From an uncultured Bacteroidales bacterium (GTDB lineage: Bacteria; Bacteroidota; Bacteroidia; Bacteroidales; Paludibacteraceae), in the NCBI GenBank assembly GCA_946626605.1, contig CAMOUL010000015.1, positions 1-52,388 of the forward strand: a stretch of 52,388 nucleotides of DNA. The letters are read 5' to 3'. The notes under the pieces were generated by a model, which saw only the letters and a program-made list of their open reading frames with translations, was not told the origin of the DNA and did no database searches. Positions 16,201 through 24,535 of the stretch are shown here, piece by piece. The position numbers and the translations under genes are program-made. How positions within the stretch are numbered: position 1 is the stretch's first letter; every line of letters begins with the position of its first letter.

Positions 16201-17817
16201 ATCTCCAAGTCCTTCCTCAAAGACCGTCTTCGCATCACAGTCGGTTCGACTATCTCCGACAACCCCGACGTTAACAAGACGCAAGGCCTTTTCTCCTCCC
16301 TCACCGCAGACTATCGCTTCCTGCCCAAATCAACGGATCATTCCAATAATACATCATTATTCCTCCGCCTCTACTCGCAACGCGACTATAATAACATCCT
16401 TGAAGGCGAACTCAACAAATCCGGCCTTTCCGTTCAAGCTACTAAAGAATGGCGCCGCAAGGAACTCTTCCGCGGCGATAGTCTTTCTCGCACCTACGGT
16501 CTCACTGCCGATGCCGGCATAGCGTACCGTTCGAATAACAGTATCGGTCCGGATCTGACACTCAAATCAACGATCAAGAACCTCTTCGGTCGCGGCGAGT
16601 CCTTCACCCTTAAGGGCAACGGTGCTTACTACTGGGCGCTACGCAACCGACATCCGGGTGATCCGAAGAAGACCGACACCTACAAACTCGGCCTCAACGC
16701 CTCGCTCCTCTTCCCGTATCTGCATTGGGGACCGGGTGACCATCCCGAGGGCGATACGCGGTACATGCTCGGTTATCAGTATGAGAATATTGCCGGCGGC
16801 TACGGCGTGCATAAGCTCTCCGGATCCTTCACCTATTTCATCCGTTCGCCCCATAACTCGTATATCACCCACGCCTTCACGCCTTTCTCGCTCTCAGTGG
16901 TACTGATGAAGGCGGAGTCGGAGGATCTGCTGGACAAAGCGGCGGAGTACCCCCAACTCATTAAGATCATCGCCGGCGATGAGTTCGTGCCCTCGGTTGG
17001 CTATAACTTCATCTATAACGACTACCGCGCCAAACGGCATATCAACACCTTCCTGGACCTCGCTGTCAAAGAGTCCGGAAACCTCATTAACGCCATCTAC
17101 TGCGCCTTTGGGAAGAAATGGGACGAGACGAAAATGCTGGGGAATATCACCTTTAACCAGTTTGTCAAACTCTCTGCCGAACTGCGAAACAAGTTCAACA
17201 TCACCGATCAGGTATGTATCGCTACGCGTCTTTTTGCGGGAGCGAATATACCGCTCGGCAACTCGATGTTCGCGCCCCTCTCGGAGGCCTTCTACGCCGG
17301 TGGACCGAACTCCCTGCGTGCCTCCTCACCGTACGCCTACGGACCGGGAAACTTCTACTCAGCGAAATATAACCAGAACTTCTTCCACGCCGGAGATATC
17401 AAACTCGAAGCGAACTTCGAACTCCGTTTCCCCATCGTCTGGAAGCTCTACGGAGCTGCCTTCCTCGATGCCGGCAACGTATGGAACTGGTACTCCACCG
17501 TCGATCTGTATAAAGCGGCCGGAATGGAGGATTATATCGAGCGTCTGGAGATCCCCGAAGACCTGCGCGACGGTATCTTCAACAACCCCGATTTCGCACG
17601 ACAGATAGCCCTCGGCACCGGTGCCGGCTTGCGTCTGGATATCGACGGACTCGTCGTTCGTCTGGACATCGGTGTGGGTATCCATGCCCCGTACCAGACC
17701 TTTAAATATACCAAAGAGGGGCAGGCAGACACCACACAGCCGATCAAGACCTATTTCAATATCCCTTCTGCACTCGATGCCCTCCGCGTCAATTTCGGCA
17801 TCGGATATCCGTTCTAA
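13228..17817 (+). CDS. TamB-like protein fused to an Omp85 barrel, 1529 aa
   Basis: Residues ~10-33 are one transmembrane anchor, followed by a long repetitive beta-strand region of TamB/AsmA type. The TamB C-terminal (DUF490-like) region lies at about 800-1080 (QINVDDGFVRYSPKIYPV, IAFNGPIG). From ~1090 the sequence is an Omp85 (BamA/TamA) barrel: NLFGRGE, AGGPNSLRA, YGPGNFY, GDIKLEANFELRFPI, FLDAGNVWN, and the end VNFGIGYPF. In most bacteria TamB and the Omp85 partner (TamA or TamL) are separate proteins that move lipids or proteins to the outer membrane. Here one polypeptide would span inner membrane, periplasm and outer membrane, and no POTRA domains are seen. The start is GTG at 13228, directly after the stop of the upstream gene. 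Confidence 0.85.
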   Translation: MKRLLSLLWKIPLALTGVVLGIVVLLLIAVATVLYEPSVRQKVLDKGLAAANEKTDFDIDLGRLYLSPFHHSPMVLYRAFKGETDLPVRVEIDSLFVGHRGVDTLVYARALRLQATLKTNSRPIMGESEKASIPPIEVDTLLLDHVTFHSDSLIAAVGVDAIVGQLAVASPQISIPEGRYPLHGLRLSDANVGIDLRGTVPDTLPKDTTPLLLAFELPDGELRNIHFRLTPLNMDIRTKSLSTEATVDVGANKYDARRLNVGGFAFDLNNLHIPADTIYGGACADIARNIITSRGLHVRSSEIGATADLEATKMDLNTMQAETSSEASFQGSKATLKAFYDINNEAYDATVHIDRVNLSPFLKDSTRIVIAGDLEAAGKGINPKRPLSSRIHLRLDKAIYEAYDLSHTDLRFATDTATSLTINTRGLDLAVDAPMPLFPLIDKILPLVKTVSDSAVLASLTSLEDLTVLDTIRRRIPPINADIALRKGSPIQFHLDSTGLEIEQIDLSLRSDSLRTDIALAAAASPFNLQRSTVNLNLALTEGHTDASLLADTRLTDGVMSVEGICSDASLRMDLTRDENALSGIGRLTLDSLSYNAMDLGSRAIDIQVSPSQEHAHALRAEVRTEELPLTLIDGFVSLPEDIALRGAVRATASVDGLPRKTDISAEVYPLGVSAEYKPYEIGISLGQTPIIMVHNKVDLNGLPIYGVDSTFIALNGGLDLNTMRMDVTLAADSFAPVKLPKNGPLPVYGDLATDIRGSVTGPLDSIIADVDLTLLPSTDITYPIDKKNLAQVKPYGTVSARYGTADGDLQLGGQINVDDGFVRYSPKIYPVMPFHVDSGSHIAFNGPIGQTMLNISASQKVKADVESEGEDTRRVDFRTGVRVNGVLDSIGLESIGFFLEAPEDETITRELASVDEETREGLAATLLATGMYVGESNVAVHREGYALSSIINSRINAAMANSKIGKFMDVDISSGQTQHASGKSNDMNIAISKSFLKDRLRITVGSTISDNPDVNKTQGLFSSLTADYRFLPKSTDHSNNTSLFLRLYSQRDYNNILEGELNKSGLSVQATKEWRRKELFRGDSLSRTYGLTADAGIAYRSNNSIGPDLTLKSTIKNLFGRGESFTLKGNGAYYWALRNRHPGDPKKTDTYKLGLNASLLFPYLHWGPGDHPEGDTRYMLGYQYENIAGGYGVHKLSGSFTYFIRSPHNSYITHAFTPFSLSVVLMKAESEDLLDKAAEYPQLIKIIAGDEFVPSVGYNFIYNDYRAKRHINTFLDLAVKESGNLINAIYCAFGKKWDETKMLGNITFNQFVKLSAELRNKFNITDQVCIATRLFAGANIPLGNSMFAPLSEAFYAGGPNSLRASSPYAYGPGNFYSAKYNQNFFHAGDIKLEANFELRFPIVWKLYGAAFLDAGNVWNWYSTVDLYKAAGMEDYIERLEIPEDLRDGIFNNPDFARQIALGTGAGLRLDIDGLVVRLDIGVGIHAPYQTFKYTKEGQADTTQPIKTYFNIPSALDALRVNFGIGYPF

Positions 17818-17858
17818 AAACGTCAAACATAATACATAGCACATAAAAACATAAAATC

Positions 17859-19211
17859 ATGGTACACGATCTTTACATCTTAATGATCACGGCAGGTATC
17901 GTTGCCCTGCTGTTCAAGCTGCTCAAGCAGCCGGTTGTATTAGGCTATATCGTAGCCGGTATTTTAGTGGGTCCTCATCTCTTTGGCGAGAAACTTGTGG
18001 AGATGGAGAATGTGGAGACTTGGGGCAACATCGGTGTCCTCTTCGTCCTTTTCTGCATCGGTCTGGAGTTCCGAATGAAGAACCTCTTTGAGTCTGGTAA
18101 AGTGGCGCTCATCGGCGTCTCAACCATCGTCGGCGGTATGCTTCTTCTGGGTTACGGCGTCGGTCGGTTCTCGCTCTTGGACAACATGAACTCGATCTTC
18201 CTCGCTGCGATGCTTTGTATGTCTTCCACAACCATCGTCATGAAGGCGATAGACGAGGCGGGACTCGGCAAAGAGCGCTTTGTCAAAGGTGCGACCTCCA
18301 TCCTTATCTTCGAAGACATCATCGCTGTCGTGCTCTTGGTGTTACTCTCTTCGATTGCCGTCAAGAACAGTTTTGAGGGCGTGGAATTGTTAGAGAAAGT
18401 AGGTGTCCTTGTTCTCACGCTCGCCGTTTGGTTTGTAGTCGGCATTCTGATCATCCCGACTTTCTTGCGCTGGGTACGTCCGCACCTCAATGACGAGATT
18501 CTCATCATCTTGGCGCTCGGTCTCTGCCTTGGTATGGTCTTGACCGCTGAAGAAGCAGGATTCAGCTCGGCACTCGGTGCGTTCGTCATGGGTATGATCC
18601 TTGCGGAGACAAAAGAGGCGCATCGTATCGAACACCTCATGGCACCGCTCAAGAACGTCTTTGCCGCTATCTTCTTCGTCTCTGTCGGTATGATGATCAA
18701 CCCTGCTTCGCTGGTCGCTTATTGGGATTCCATCCTTTTTGTGGCTGTGGTTATCATCGTTGGTATGATCGTCTTCGGCACCCTTGGTTGCTGGTGGGGC
18801 GGTGAGACATTCAAGGACTCTATGCGAACAGGATTCTCGTTCGTGCAGATCGGCGAGTTCTCCTTCATCATCGCAGCCCTCGGTTCCAAACTCGGTGTGA
18901 CCGATCCGGCTATCTACCCGATCATCGTAGCGGCTTCCGTACTCACGACGTTCTTGACGCCGTATATCATGAAGGCTACCGTGCCTTGCTATAACTTCCT
19001 CTACAATCACGCCTCGCCTCGTCTCAAAGCAAAGATTGACGCCCGCGAGCAACAGGTAGCAGAGACAGAGAAAGCTGCATTAGAAAACGCAGCTACACAA
19101 GAAAAAGACGCACCTACCAAAGCGGATAAGGTGCGTCATGCCGTTCGTAAAACAGTAGTTACGAAACATGTTGTCGATCTCTTCCTCAAGAATATGAGCG
19201 AGAACGATTAA
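17859..19211 (+). CDS. CPA2-family cation:proton antiporter, 450 aa
   Basis: About 12-13 membrane segments with the CPA2/KefB-type features: QPVVLGYIVAGILVGPH, GLEFRMK, MSSTTIVMKA, LIFEDIIAVV (with the acidic pair), and GFSSALGAFVMGMILAE. It should exchange Na+ or K+ for protons across the inner membrane. There is no C-terminal TrkA-N domain; instead a ~60-residue charged tail follows. It lies 41 bases after the TamB-Omp85 fusion and may belong to the same transcript. An inverted repeat AGCAGTT/AACTGCT after its stop may end transcription between it and the converging gene. Confidence 0.9.
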   Translation: MVHDLYILMITAGIVALLFKLLKQPVVLGYIVAGILVGPHLFGEKLVEMENVETWGNIGVLFVLFCIGLEFRMKNLFESGKVALIGVSTIVGGMLLLGYGVGRFSLLDNMNSIFLAAMLCMSSTTIVMKAIDEAGLGKERFVKGATSILIFEDIIAVVLLVLLSSIAVKNSFEGVELLEKVGVLVLTLAVWFVVGILIIPTFLRWVRPHLNDEILIILALGLCLGMVLTAEEAGFSSALGAFVMGMILAETKEAHRIEHLMAPLKNVFAAIFFVSVGMMINPASLVAYWDSILFVAVVIIVGMIVFGTLGCWWGGETFKDSMRTGFSFVQIGEFSFIIAALGSKLGVTDPAIYPIIVAASVLTTFLTPYIMKATVPCYNFLYNHASPRLKAKIDAREQQVAETEKAALENAATQEKDAPTKADKVRHAVRKTVVTKHVVDLFLKNMSEND

Positions 19212-19247
19212 GAGATTCGATAAGCAGTTCGAGAAACTGCTCGGCTA

Positions 19248-20228
19248 TTATTCATCCAAGGAAACGAGTTGGTACTCGCGAGAGCCAAGACCTATTTGAG
19301 CCGCGTGCTCGAGAATATGAATACCATGGCGCGTGTTGATGCGCTCAATGAGAGCGGCAGCATCGTCGCCTTCCCTGGATGGATAATGGAACACGAGATC
19401 CACGCAAGCCTGATCCAACGCTACCGGATCAAGCGAAGCGAGAATGCCTATATCGTTCATCTCCGGGTCTGCCGGATGACTGTCACAATCGCAATCCACA
19501 GAAAGGTTATTCGCTACGTTGATATAGAGGATGCGCTCGCCGTGACCGAAATAGTCATGCACCGCCTGGGCTGCTGCTGCCATGGACTCAATAAAAGCAT
19601 CCTGCTCGGTTTTATTCTGCCAACAGATAGCCACATCGTCCGTGACGCCGGCAGAGTGGATATAGGCCTTTCCGGCAGCCGAAGCCACTCCGATAGACTG
19701 ATTCTTGAGCACACCGCCGAAACCGCCCATCGCGTGACCTTTGAAATGCGCGAGGTTGATCATGAAATCGTAGTTCGCCAGGTGCTTTCCGACAATGTCA
19801 TACTTGATCCACGTAGTGTCCTGAACAGGGATGCGCATATCCCCCTCTTCGTCCATCAGATCGACCTTGGCAATATCTAAGAAGCCATGCTCTTTGATGG
19901 TCTGCCAATGCGCATCAAAAGTATTACGCTTGCCTGGATACGCCGTATTGCACTCGACGATTGTGCCGTTCACTTTATGAACCAGCGATGCGATAAGTTC
20001 GGGCTTGAGGTAGTTATGTCCACCTGCTTCACCGGTAGAGATTTTTACCGCCACACGACCTTCTGCCGTACGACCCAAGGCTTCGTAGATACGAACCAAC
20101 GCTTCGGGCGAAATATCCTTGGTCATATAAACCACCGGTTTGTCATTCTGCTCAGGAGTTTGTGCTTTAGGAGTAGAACAAGAGGTGATGATTACAGCGC
20201 AGAGGCTGAGGAGAGTAAGATGTTTCAT
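19248..20228 (-). CDS. DUF362-domain lipoprotein, 326 aa
   Basis: The start at 20228 gives MKHLTLLSLCAVIITSCS with a lipobox; the frame continues upstream only through a 7-bp array that would add MKSQIINHKY. The body matches DUF362 (VAVKISTGEAGGHNYLKPEL, INLAHFKGHAMGGFGGVLKN, DPVALDQACVDLV). DUF362 proteins occur with iron-sulfur proteins, but this one has no ferredoxin cysteine cluster; it has DCDCDSH only. Reaction unknown. It is 36 bases after the preceding lipoprotein gene. Confidence 0.85.
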   Translation of the reverse strand: MKHLTLLSLCAVIITSCSTPKAQTPEQNDKPVVYMTKDISPEALVRIYEALGRTAEGRVAVKISTGEAGGHNYLKPELIASLVHKVNGTIVECNTAYPGKRNTFDAHWQTIKEHGFLDIAKVDLMDEEGDMRIPVQDTTWIKYDIVGKHLANYDFMINLAHFKGHAMGGFGGVLKNQSIGVASAAGKAYIHSAGVTDDVAICWQNKTEQDAFIESMAAAAQAVHDYFGHGERILYINVANNLSVDCDCDSHPADPEMNDIGILASLDPVALDQACVDLVFHYPSREGDDAAALIERINTRHGIHILEHAAQIGLGSREYQLVSLDE

Positions 20229-20230
20229 AT

Positions 20231-20258
20231 ATTTATGATTTATGATTTGTGATTTCAA
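20231..20258. repeat. 7-bp tandem array x4 (ATTTATG) before a start codon
   Basis: Units ATTTATG, ATTTATG, ATTTGTG, ATTTCAA. The same family occurs inside murF at 28353. Confidence 0.75.
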
Positions 20259-20264
20259 ATTGAT

Positions 20265-20867
20265 TTATTTCCGAACGATGCGGTAATGTGGGTGATAAGC
20301 GTTCCGGAACGCTTCGCTATGACGTACGGCGCAAGGGACAGACGCGGCGTGACGCAACTCAGCCTGCAATGCGGAGTCCTGCCACTCGGGATGCACTGCC
20401 AACGCGATTGTCTCTATCTGCTGCCATTCGGCAGGCCAGTTATCGCTATAGGCGTTATTCTGCCCCGCAGCATCTACGAAACGCGCGAAGAGTTCGTCCT
20501 CGCTCAACTGCCCGGCATGTATCAGCGAGAGGTTCACTCGTACGAAACGATGGCGGAAACCTGTCGGTTCGAAGGAGGGCATAGCGCTCAGATCCTCGTC
20601 CTTACAAGTCTTTATCTCTGAGAAAAAGTAGTTATGCGCCATGGCAGTATCTTTCAGCAAGTGCTCGGCGCCGAAGAAGTCCTGAAAACAAGTCTTATAG
20701 ACGTCTTGCAGCGTCGCTTGGGGATAGTGCTCCGCTATCTCCGTACACATTGTTCGTATTGCATTCTCTTCGCTGTCAGGCGCCGTTGAACAGGCCATGA
20801 GCAGAGAGGTAAGTACAACAAAAGCCACTCGGAAGTGGCTTTTGCTATTCACAAAGGCGGTACGCAT
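20265..20867 (-). CDS. lipoprotein of unknown function, 200 aa
   Basis: The start at 20867 (MRTAFVNSKSHFR) leads to a hydrophobic stretch ending in the lipobox LLMAC. The body is mostly helical with CFQDFFGAEHLL and GFRHRFVRVNLSLIHAG. I recognise no named family. It starts 5 bases after the stop of exbD (on the minus strand), so it is probably part of the ExbB/ExbD operon and might belong to the same envelope machinery. Confidence 0.75.
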   Translation of the reverse strand: MRTAFVNSKSHFRVAFVVLTSLLMACSTAPDSEENAIRTMCTEIAEHYPQATLQDVYKTCFQDFFGAEHLLKDTAMAHNYFFSEIKTCKDEDLSAMPSFEPTGFRHRFVRVNLSLIHAGQLSEDELFARFVDAAGQNNAYSDNWPAEWQQIETIALAVHPEWQDSALQAELRHAASVPCAVRHSEAFRNAYHPHYRIVRK

Positions 20868-20871
20868 AGGA

Positions 20872-21342
20872 TTAGTAGCTTGTACGCTGGGTAGCGGCAT
20901 AACTAATCTTCAGCGCGTACGCACGACGGAGTTCCTGTTTGATGTCCGCAATGACACCCATCTTGGTCTCCTTGTCGGCCTTGATAGAGACGGTCATCAT
21001 ACCTTGGTCAGACTCTTTCATAGACGAACGCTCATTAATGATATATTCGCCTATCTCCTTTACCTCAGCGAACTGGTCGTTGAGTTGGATACGAGTCTCT
21101 GCACCATACTGCTTACGAAACTCAGCAGTCGGGGTACCAACGTAGATGTATCGCACAAGGGATTTATTCTCCAGTTTGGTGAGCTCCGTCGCCTGCGGGT
21201 TCTTGAACTGCACCTTATAGCTGACCTCTTTCATAGACGTAACAGACATGAAGAAGAAGAGCAGCATGAAGATAATATCAGGGAGAGACGACGTGTTCAA
21301 CGCCGGCATCTCGCGTTTCTCATTTCTACGAATCTTAGCCAT
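20872..21342 (-). CDS. exbD: ExbD/TolR-family energizer subunit, second copy, 156 aa
   Basis: MAKIRRNEKREMPALNTSSL leads into the single transmembrane segment PDIIFMLLFFFMSVTSM, with the conserved Asp at its start, and a periplasmic domain follows. The start at 21342 is chosen because the upstream in-frame extension to 21471 lies inside the previous gene. ExbD uses the proton gradient with ExbB to drive TonB-linked transport. The gap to the other exbD is one base. Confidence 0.9.
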   Translation of the reverse strand: MAKIRRNEKREMPALNTSSLPDIIFMLLFFFMSVTSMKEVSYKVQFKNPQATELTKLENKSLVRYIYVGTPTAEFRKQYGAETRIQLNDQFAEVKEIGEYIINERSSMKESDQGMMTVSIKADKETKMGVIADIKQELRRAYALKISYAATQRTSY

Positions 21343-21343
21343 A

Positions 21344-21922
21344 TCAATTACCGTAATTTTTAGGTTCAGCCTCGGAAATCTTCTGAGGATAGATCTTTTG
21401 GATCTGTTTCTGTTGATCCTCTTCGAGTTCGTTATAACTCTTGTGGAAATACTTCTGCGCGCATTCTTCACGCAGTTCGTTATACGCCGCTACGAGTTCG
21501 TTCTGAACATCGAGGTACGCCTGATACTGGGTATCCACATCGTTTTGAACGGAGATGACGTGATCCTTGGTATATTTGATGATACCGAAAGGAGCGCCAA
21601 AATCTTCCTCTACGAGTTTCGGATAGTAGTCGGCGTTATTCTCGTTTTTGATGAACTCTTTGGCTCTCTCACGAAGTTGCTTCACATCCATCAACTGGCC
21701 TTGCACCATGAGCTGGTTAGCGGAGTTGATCTTCACAACCAACAGGTTACGCTTGTTGATATCCTTGTCCTCCACTTTCTGATCAGGAGGAATAGGAGCA
21801 GGCAGACGGCGAGCCAGTCCCTGGTTCACATCCATAGAGGTGGTCACCAGGAAGAAAATCAGCAACAGGAACGAGATGTCGGCCATAGAGCTGGCGTTGA
21901 TCTGTGGGACTTTCTTTGCCAT
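21344..21922 (-). CDS. exbD: ExbD/TolR-family energizer subunit, first copy, 192 aa
   Basis: MAKKVPQINASSMADISFLL carries the conserved Asp in the single transmembrane segment, followed by TTSMDVNQGLARRLP and a periplasmic domain. It is longer than the second copy because of a central insert and a charged C-terminus (NELEEDQQKQIQ). Two dissimilar ExbD proteins in one operon are usual in Bacteroidota. Confidence 0.9.
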   Translation of the reverse strand: MAKKVPQINASSMADISFLLLIFFLVTTSMDVNQGLARRLPAPIPPDQKVEDKDINKRNLLVVKINSANQLMVQGQLMDVKQLRERAKEFIKNENNADYYPKLVEEDFGAPFGIIKYTKDHVISVQNDVDTQYQAYLDVQNELVAAYNELREECAQKYFHKSYNELEEDQQKQIQKIYPQKISEAEPKNYGN

Positions 21923-21934
21923 GATAAATGTGAT

Positions 21935-22423
21935 TTACTTCGATAGACTTTTAGTATAGCAATATCCCCAGATCATTGTACCGATAGTAGCAATGATGAG
22001 GAAATAGCAAGCATAGATTACAGCGTCAGCCATCTGAGCCCAGAAGCCTTCGTTATCCGTACCCTCATAGCCGATGATGTTAATCTTCTCCGGGCTACCG
22101 AGGAACCAGCATACGCATGCCAAAACGATGAATCCGCAAACTACGCCGAGAGTCATATATGCCTTACGGCGGTTGTTCTTCCAGTTATTGGCAAAATCTA
22201 CGCAAACCACAGCTAAAGTTATCAGAACTACGAGTCCGAAGAGGATGTAGTTCCAAATGAGGAAAGCATCGATGAATCGCGGGATGTCCAGGAAATCACC
22301 GGCTACCTCGAGACTACCGTTGGAGCCTCCGAGGAAGAACAACGCGATAAACACGATGCCCAGCGCCAGCAGCGACCACAAGGTAATCTTAGGAATCATT
22401 TTATAGTTTTTCATATTGCTCAA
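21935..22423 (-). CDS. membrane protein of the ExbB/ExbD operon, 162 aa
   Basis: Four hydrophobic segments are visible (ITLWSLLALGIVFIALFFL, WNYILFGLVVLITLAVVCV, LGVVCGFIVLACVCWFLG, VIYACYFLIIATIGTMIW). It lies between exbB and the two exbD genes, a position where Bacteroidota commonly carry an uncharacterised membrane protein. It may be a structural or regulatory partner of the motor complex. ATG at 22414 (MKNYKMIPK) is an alternative start. Confidence 0.85.
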   Translation of the reverse strand: MSNMKNYKMIPKITLWSLLALGIVFIALFFLGGSNGSLEVAGDFLDIPRFIDAFLIWNYILFGLVVLITLAVVCVDFANNWKNNRRKAYMTLGVVCGFIVLACVCWFLGSPEKINIIGYEGTDNEGFWAQMADAVIYACYFLIIATIGTMIWGYCYTKSLSK

Positions 22424-22447
22424 AATTTAATTAATCGTTAGTGTTCA

Positions 22448-22467
22448 ATCAGCCAAGCTTGGCTGAT
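22448..22467. other. 20-bp perfect palindrome between exbB and the next gene
   Basis: A 10+10 base perfect inverted repeat with a central AAGCTT and no loop, 30 bases past the exbB-side gene end. It could be a processing hairpin that lowers downstream expression. Confidence 0.6.
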
Positions 22468-22496
22468 ATAATTGTTTCTTTGCCACGAGGGCACGA

Positions 22497-23321
22497 TTAT
22501 TTCTTTTGAGCTTTGTCGTACTCTACTACGATATCGAGCAGGCTGATGGAGCTATCCTCCATTTCGTTAACCAGACCCTCTACGAGCGAAAGGATATAGT
22601 TGTAGAACAACTGAAGCACAACAGCAATGATCAAACCGAGGAGGGTAGTCAACAGAGCGACCTTGATACCACCAGCCACAACGGTAGCGGAGATATCACC
22701 TACCTGCTGAATCTTATCGAATGCCTCGATCATACCGATGATGGTACCCAAGAATCCGAGAGACGGAGCGATAGCGATGAAGAGGGTGATCCAAGAGAGG
22801 TTCTTCTCCAAGAGACCGAGTTGAACGCCACCATAGGAAGCAACAGTCTTCTCAACTACATCGATGCCCTCGTCGTAGCGGCTGAGACCCTGATAGAAGA
22901 TCGACGCCACCGGACCACGCGTATTGCGGCAAACCTCCAGAGCTTTCTCAATACCGCCCTGCTTGAGAGCAGCTTCTACGTCAGCGAGGAGTTTCTTGGT
23001 GTTGGTCTTGCTCAGGGAGAGATAGATGATACGCTCAATACAGAGAGCCAAACCGAATACGAGAGTAACGAGGGTCAGTGCCATGAAGCCTGCACCACCT
23101 TCGATGAACTTCGTCTTAAGGGTTTTGTGGAGAGCCACGAGACCGCCAGCCTCCTCAGCCGGAGCCTCAGCTACTTCTTCTACTGCCTCAGGAGCAGCTA
23201 CTTCATCTACGTTTTCAACAGCTGCTTCCTCAGCAGGAGCTGCTGCCTCTTGTGCCATTACTGCTGCGCTACCGAAAGTAAGCATAGCCAGCACGGTAAG
23301 GGTTGCAAATACTTTTTTCAT
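22497..23321 (-). CDS. exbB: ExbB/TolQ/MotA-family proton channel subunit, 274 aa
   Basis: The start at 23321 (MKKVFATLTVLAMLTFGSAA) gives a signal-like segment followed by an Ala/Glu/Val-rich linker of about 45 residues, then the ExbB core: three membrane segments with IAPSLGFLGTIIGMIEAF and VALLTTLLGLIIAV. The longer frame to 23630 is an artefact that reads through the tRNA gene. It forms the proton channel with ExbD to power TonB-dependent uptake. No local promoter is found between the upstream tRNA-Ser and this gene. Confidence 0.92.
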   Translation of the reverse strand: MKKVFATLTVLAMLTFGSAAVMAQEAAAPAEEAAVENVDEVAAPEAVEEVAEAPAEEAGGLVALHKTLKTKFIEGGAGFMALTLVTLVFGLALCIERIIYLSLSKTNTKKLLADVEAALKQGGIEKALEVCRNTRGPVASIFYQGLSRYDEGIDVVEKTVASYGGVQLGLLEKNLSWITLFIAIAPSLGFLGTIIGMIEAFDKIQQVGDISATVVAGGIKVALLTTLLGLIIAVVLQLFYNYILSLVEGLVNEMEDSSISLLDIVVEYDKAQKK

Positions 23322-23515
23322 GAGATAAATTGTTAATTGATTATTTGTGTTTATTGTATTTCGGTTAATTGTTGCGAGCCCTTCCCCGGCTCGACGCTCT
23401 CCACGGGGATTGCTTTGTAATCCCCACAAGCTGCCGCTGGCACCTTGTTCAAAGCTTTTGCCTCTATCCGTGTCCGTAAGCAAGCTTACTTCCCCGGCTC
23501 GACGCAAAATCTTTG
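23322..23515 (-). other. leader between tRNA-Ser and exbB with 17-bp direct repeats
   Basis: CTTCCCCGGCTCGACGC occurs at 23381-23397 and again at 23489-23505. A hairpin GGGGATT/AATCCCC lies at 23405-23425. No promoter of the local type is visible, so exbB may be read through from the tRNA promoter. Confidence 0.6.
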
Positions 23516-23603
23516 CGGAGAGACGGGGATTCGAACCCCGGAAACCCTTTTGGAGTTTACACGCTTTCCAGGCGTGCCTCTTCAACCACTCGAGCATCTC
23601 TCC
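23516..23603 (-). tRNA. tRNA-Ser(GGA)
   Basis: A complete cloverleaf reads GGAGAGATGCTCGAGTGG at the 5' end, anticodon loop CTGGAAA (anticodon GGA), a long variable arm, GGTTCGAATCC T arm, and discriminator G. CCA is not encoded. Confidence 0.95.
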
Positions 23604-23627
23604 TTCGCTTATTTTCCAAAGCGGGTA

Positions 23628-23658
23628 CAAAATTACTGCTTTTTTACGACATACGCAA
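23628..23658 (-). promoter_or_regulatory. promoter of tRNA-Ser(GGA)
   Basis: TAATTTTG with TTGCGTATGT 13 bases upstream, 25 bases before the tRNA. Confidence 0.8.
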
Positions 23659-23688
23659 GCATTTGTGCATTTTTTTTGATTTTTTTTG

Positions 23689-24498
23689 TTATTTTAGCCC
23701 AAAAAGTGACTTTGCGTTAACTGTTGTCGCTTCAATGATTGTTTCTTGGGAACATTTATAGACTTGCGCAAGGCGTTCGACGACATAGGTCATCAACCGA
23801 CTTTCGTTTCGCTGTCCGCGGAAAGGTGTGGGTGCCAGATACGGGCCATCGGTCTCCAAAACCAAACGTTCCAAAGGAACGGGTGCAAAACGTTCGTCAC
23901 CTGCGAGTGTGTCGGCGAGTTTGCAATTCTTGAAGGTGATGACACCTCCAATCCCCAAATAGAACCCCATGTCCAGAATCTGCTGAGCCGTCTCGCGGCT
24001 ACCGTTGAAACAATGGATGACACCGGTTAATTTACCATTCGGACTTGTACCATGCGCCATTTGCGCTTCGCGGAGGATGCGGAGGGTGTCTTCGGTCGCT
24101 TCGCGGTTATGGATCATCACCGGCAGGTTCAGCTCTTGCGCCAAGGCCAGTTGGAGACGGAGGAGTTCCTGCTGCTCAGCTTTGAAGGTCGTATCCCAGT
24201 AGTAGTCGAGCCCAATCTCACCGATGGCTACCAGTTTGTCTCGATGCTCGCGAATGGCGGCTTCGATAAGAGTCCATTGAGCTTTCCAATCCTCTTTGAC
24301 TTCTTGCGGATGAAACCCTAAAGCCGGGTAGCACAGTCCTGTAAAGGTAGTACTAAGGTCTAGGATTGGGCCGACGGAGGACGCATTTACCCCTGGAATA
24401 AGCATTGCTTCTACTCCACTCTCGCGTTGGCGGAGAATCATCTCTTCGCGGTCGGGCGCATATGCCTCTTCATCAATATGGATGTGGGTATCGATCAT
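23689..24498 (-). CDS. tatD: TatD-family metal-dependent hydrolase, 269 aa
   Basis: Metal ligands of the TatD family are all visible: MIDTHIHID at the N-terminus, GEIGLDYYWD, VMIHNRE, IHCFNGS and ETDGPYL. These enzymes act as 3'-exonuclease-like DNases or other phosphohydrolases in the cytoplasm. The start at 24498 is the family's usual start; the frame extends upstream through a 7-bp array to an ATG at 24537 that would overlap queA. Its gene follows queA closely. Confidence 0.92.
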   Translation of the reverse strand: MIDTHIHIDEEAYAPDREEMILRQRESGVEAMLIPGVNASSVGPILDLSTTFTGLCYPALGFHPQEVKEDWKAQWTLIEAAIREHRDKLVAIGEIGLDYYWDTTFKAEQQELLRLQLALAQELNLPVMIHNREATEDTLRILREAQMAHGTSPNGKLTGVIHCFNGSRETAQQILDMGFYLGIGGVITFKNCKLADTLAGDERFAPVPLERLVLETDGPYLAPTPFRGQRNESRLMTYVVERLAQVYKCSQETIIEATTVNAKSLFGLK

Positions 24499-24500
24499 GC

Positions 24501-24535
24501 CATTTACTATTTGGTCATTTTTCACAAATTCACAC
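24501..24535. repeat. 7-bp tandem array x5 before tatD
   Basis: Units CATTTAC, TATTTGG, TCATTTT, TCACAAA, TTCACAC. It fills the gap between queA and tatD and touches the queA stop codon (24530). The unit resembles the one inside the RlmL-like gene at 26027. Confidence 0.6.

Noticed and set aside
22497..23630. Extension of exbB to 23630
   Set aside because: The extra residues come from translating the tRNA-Ser gene.
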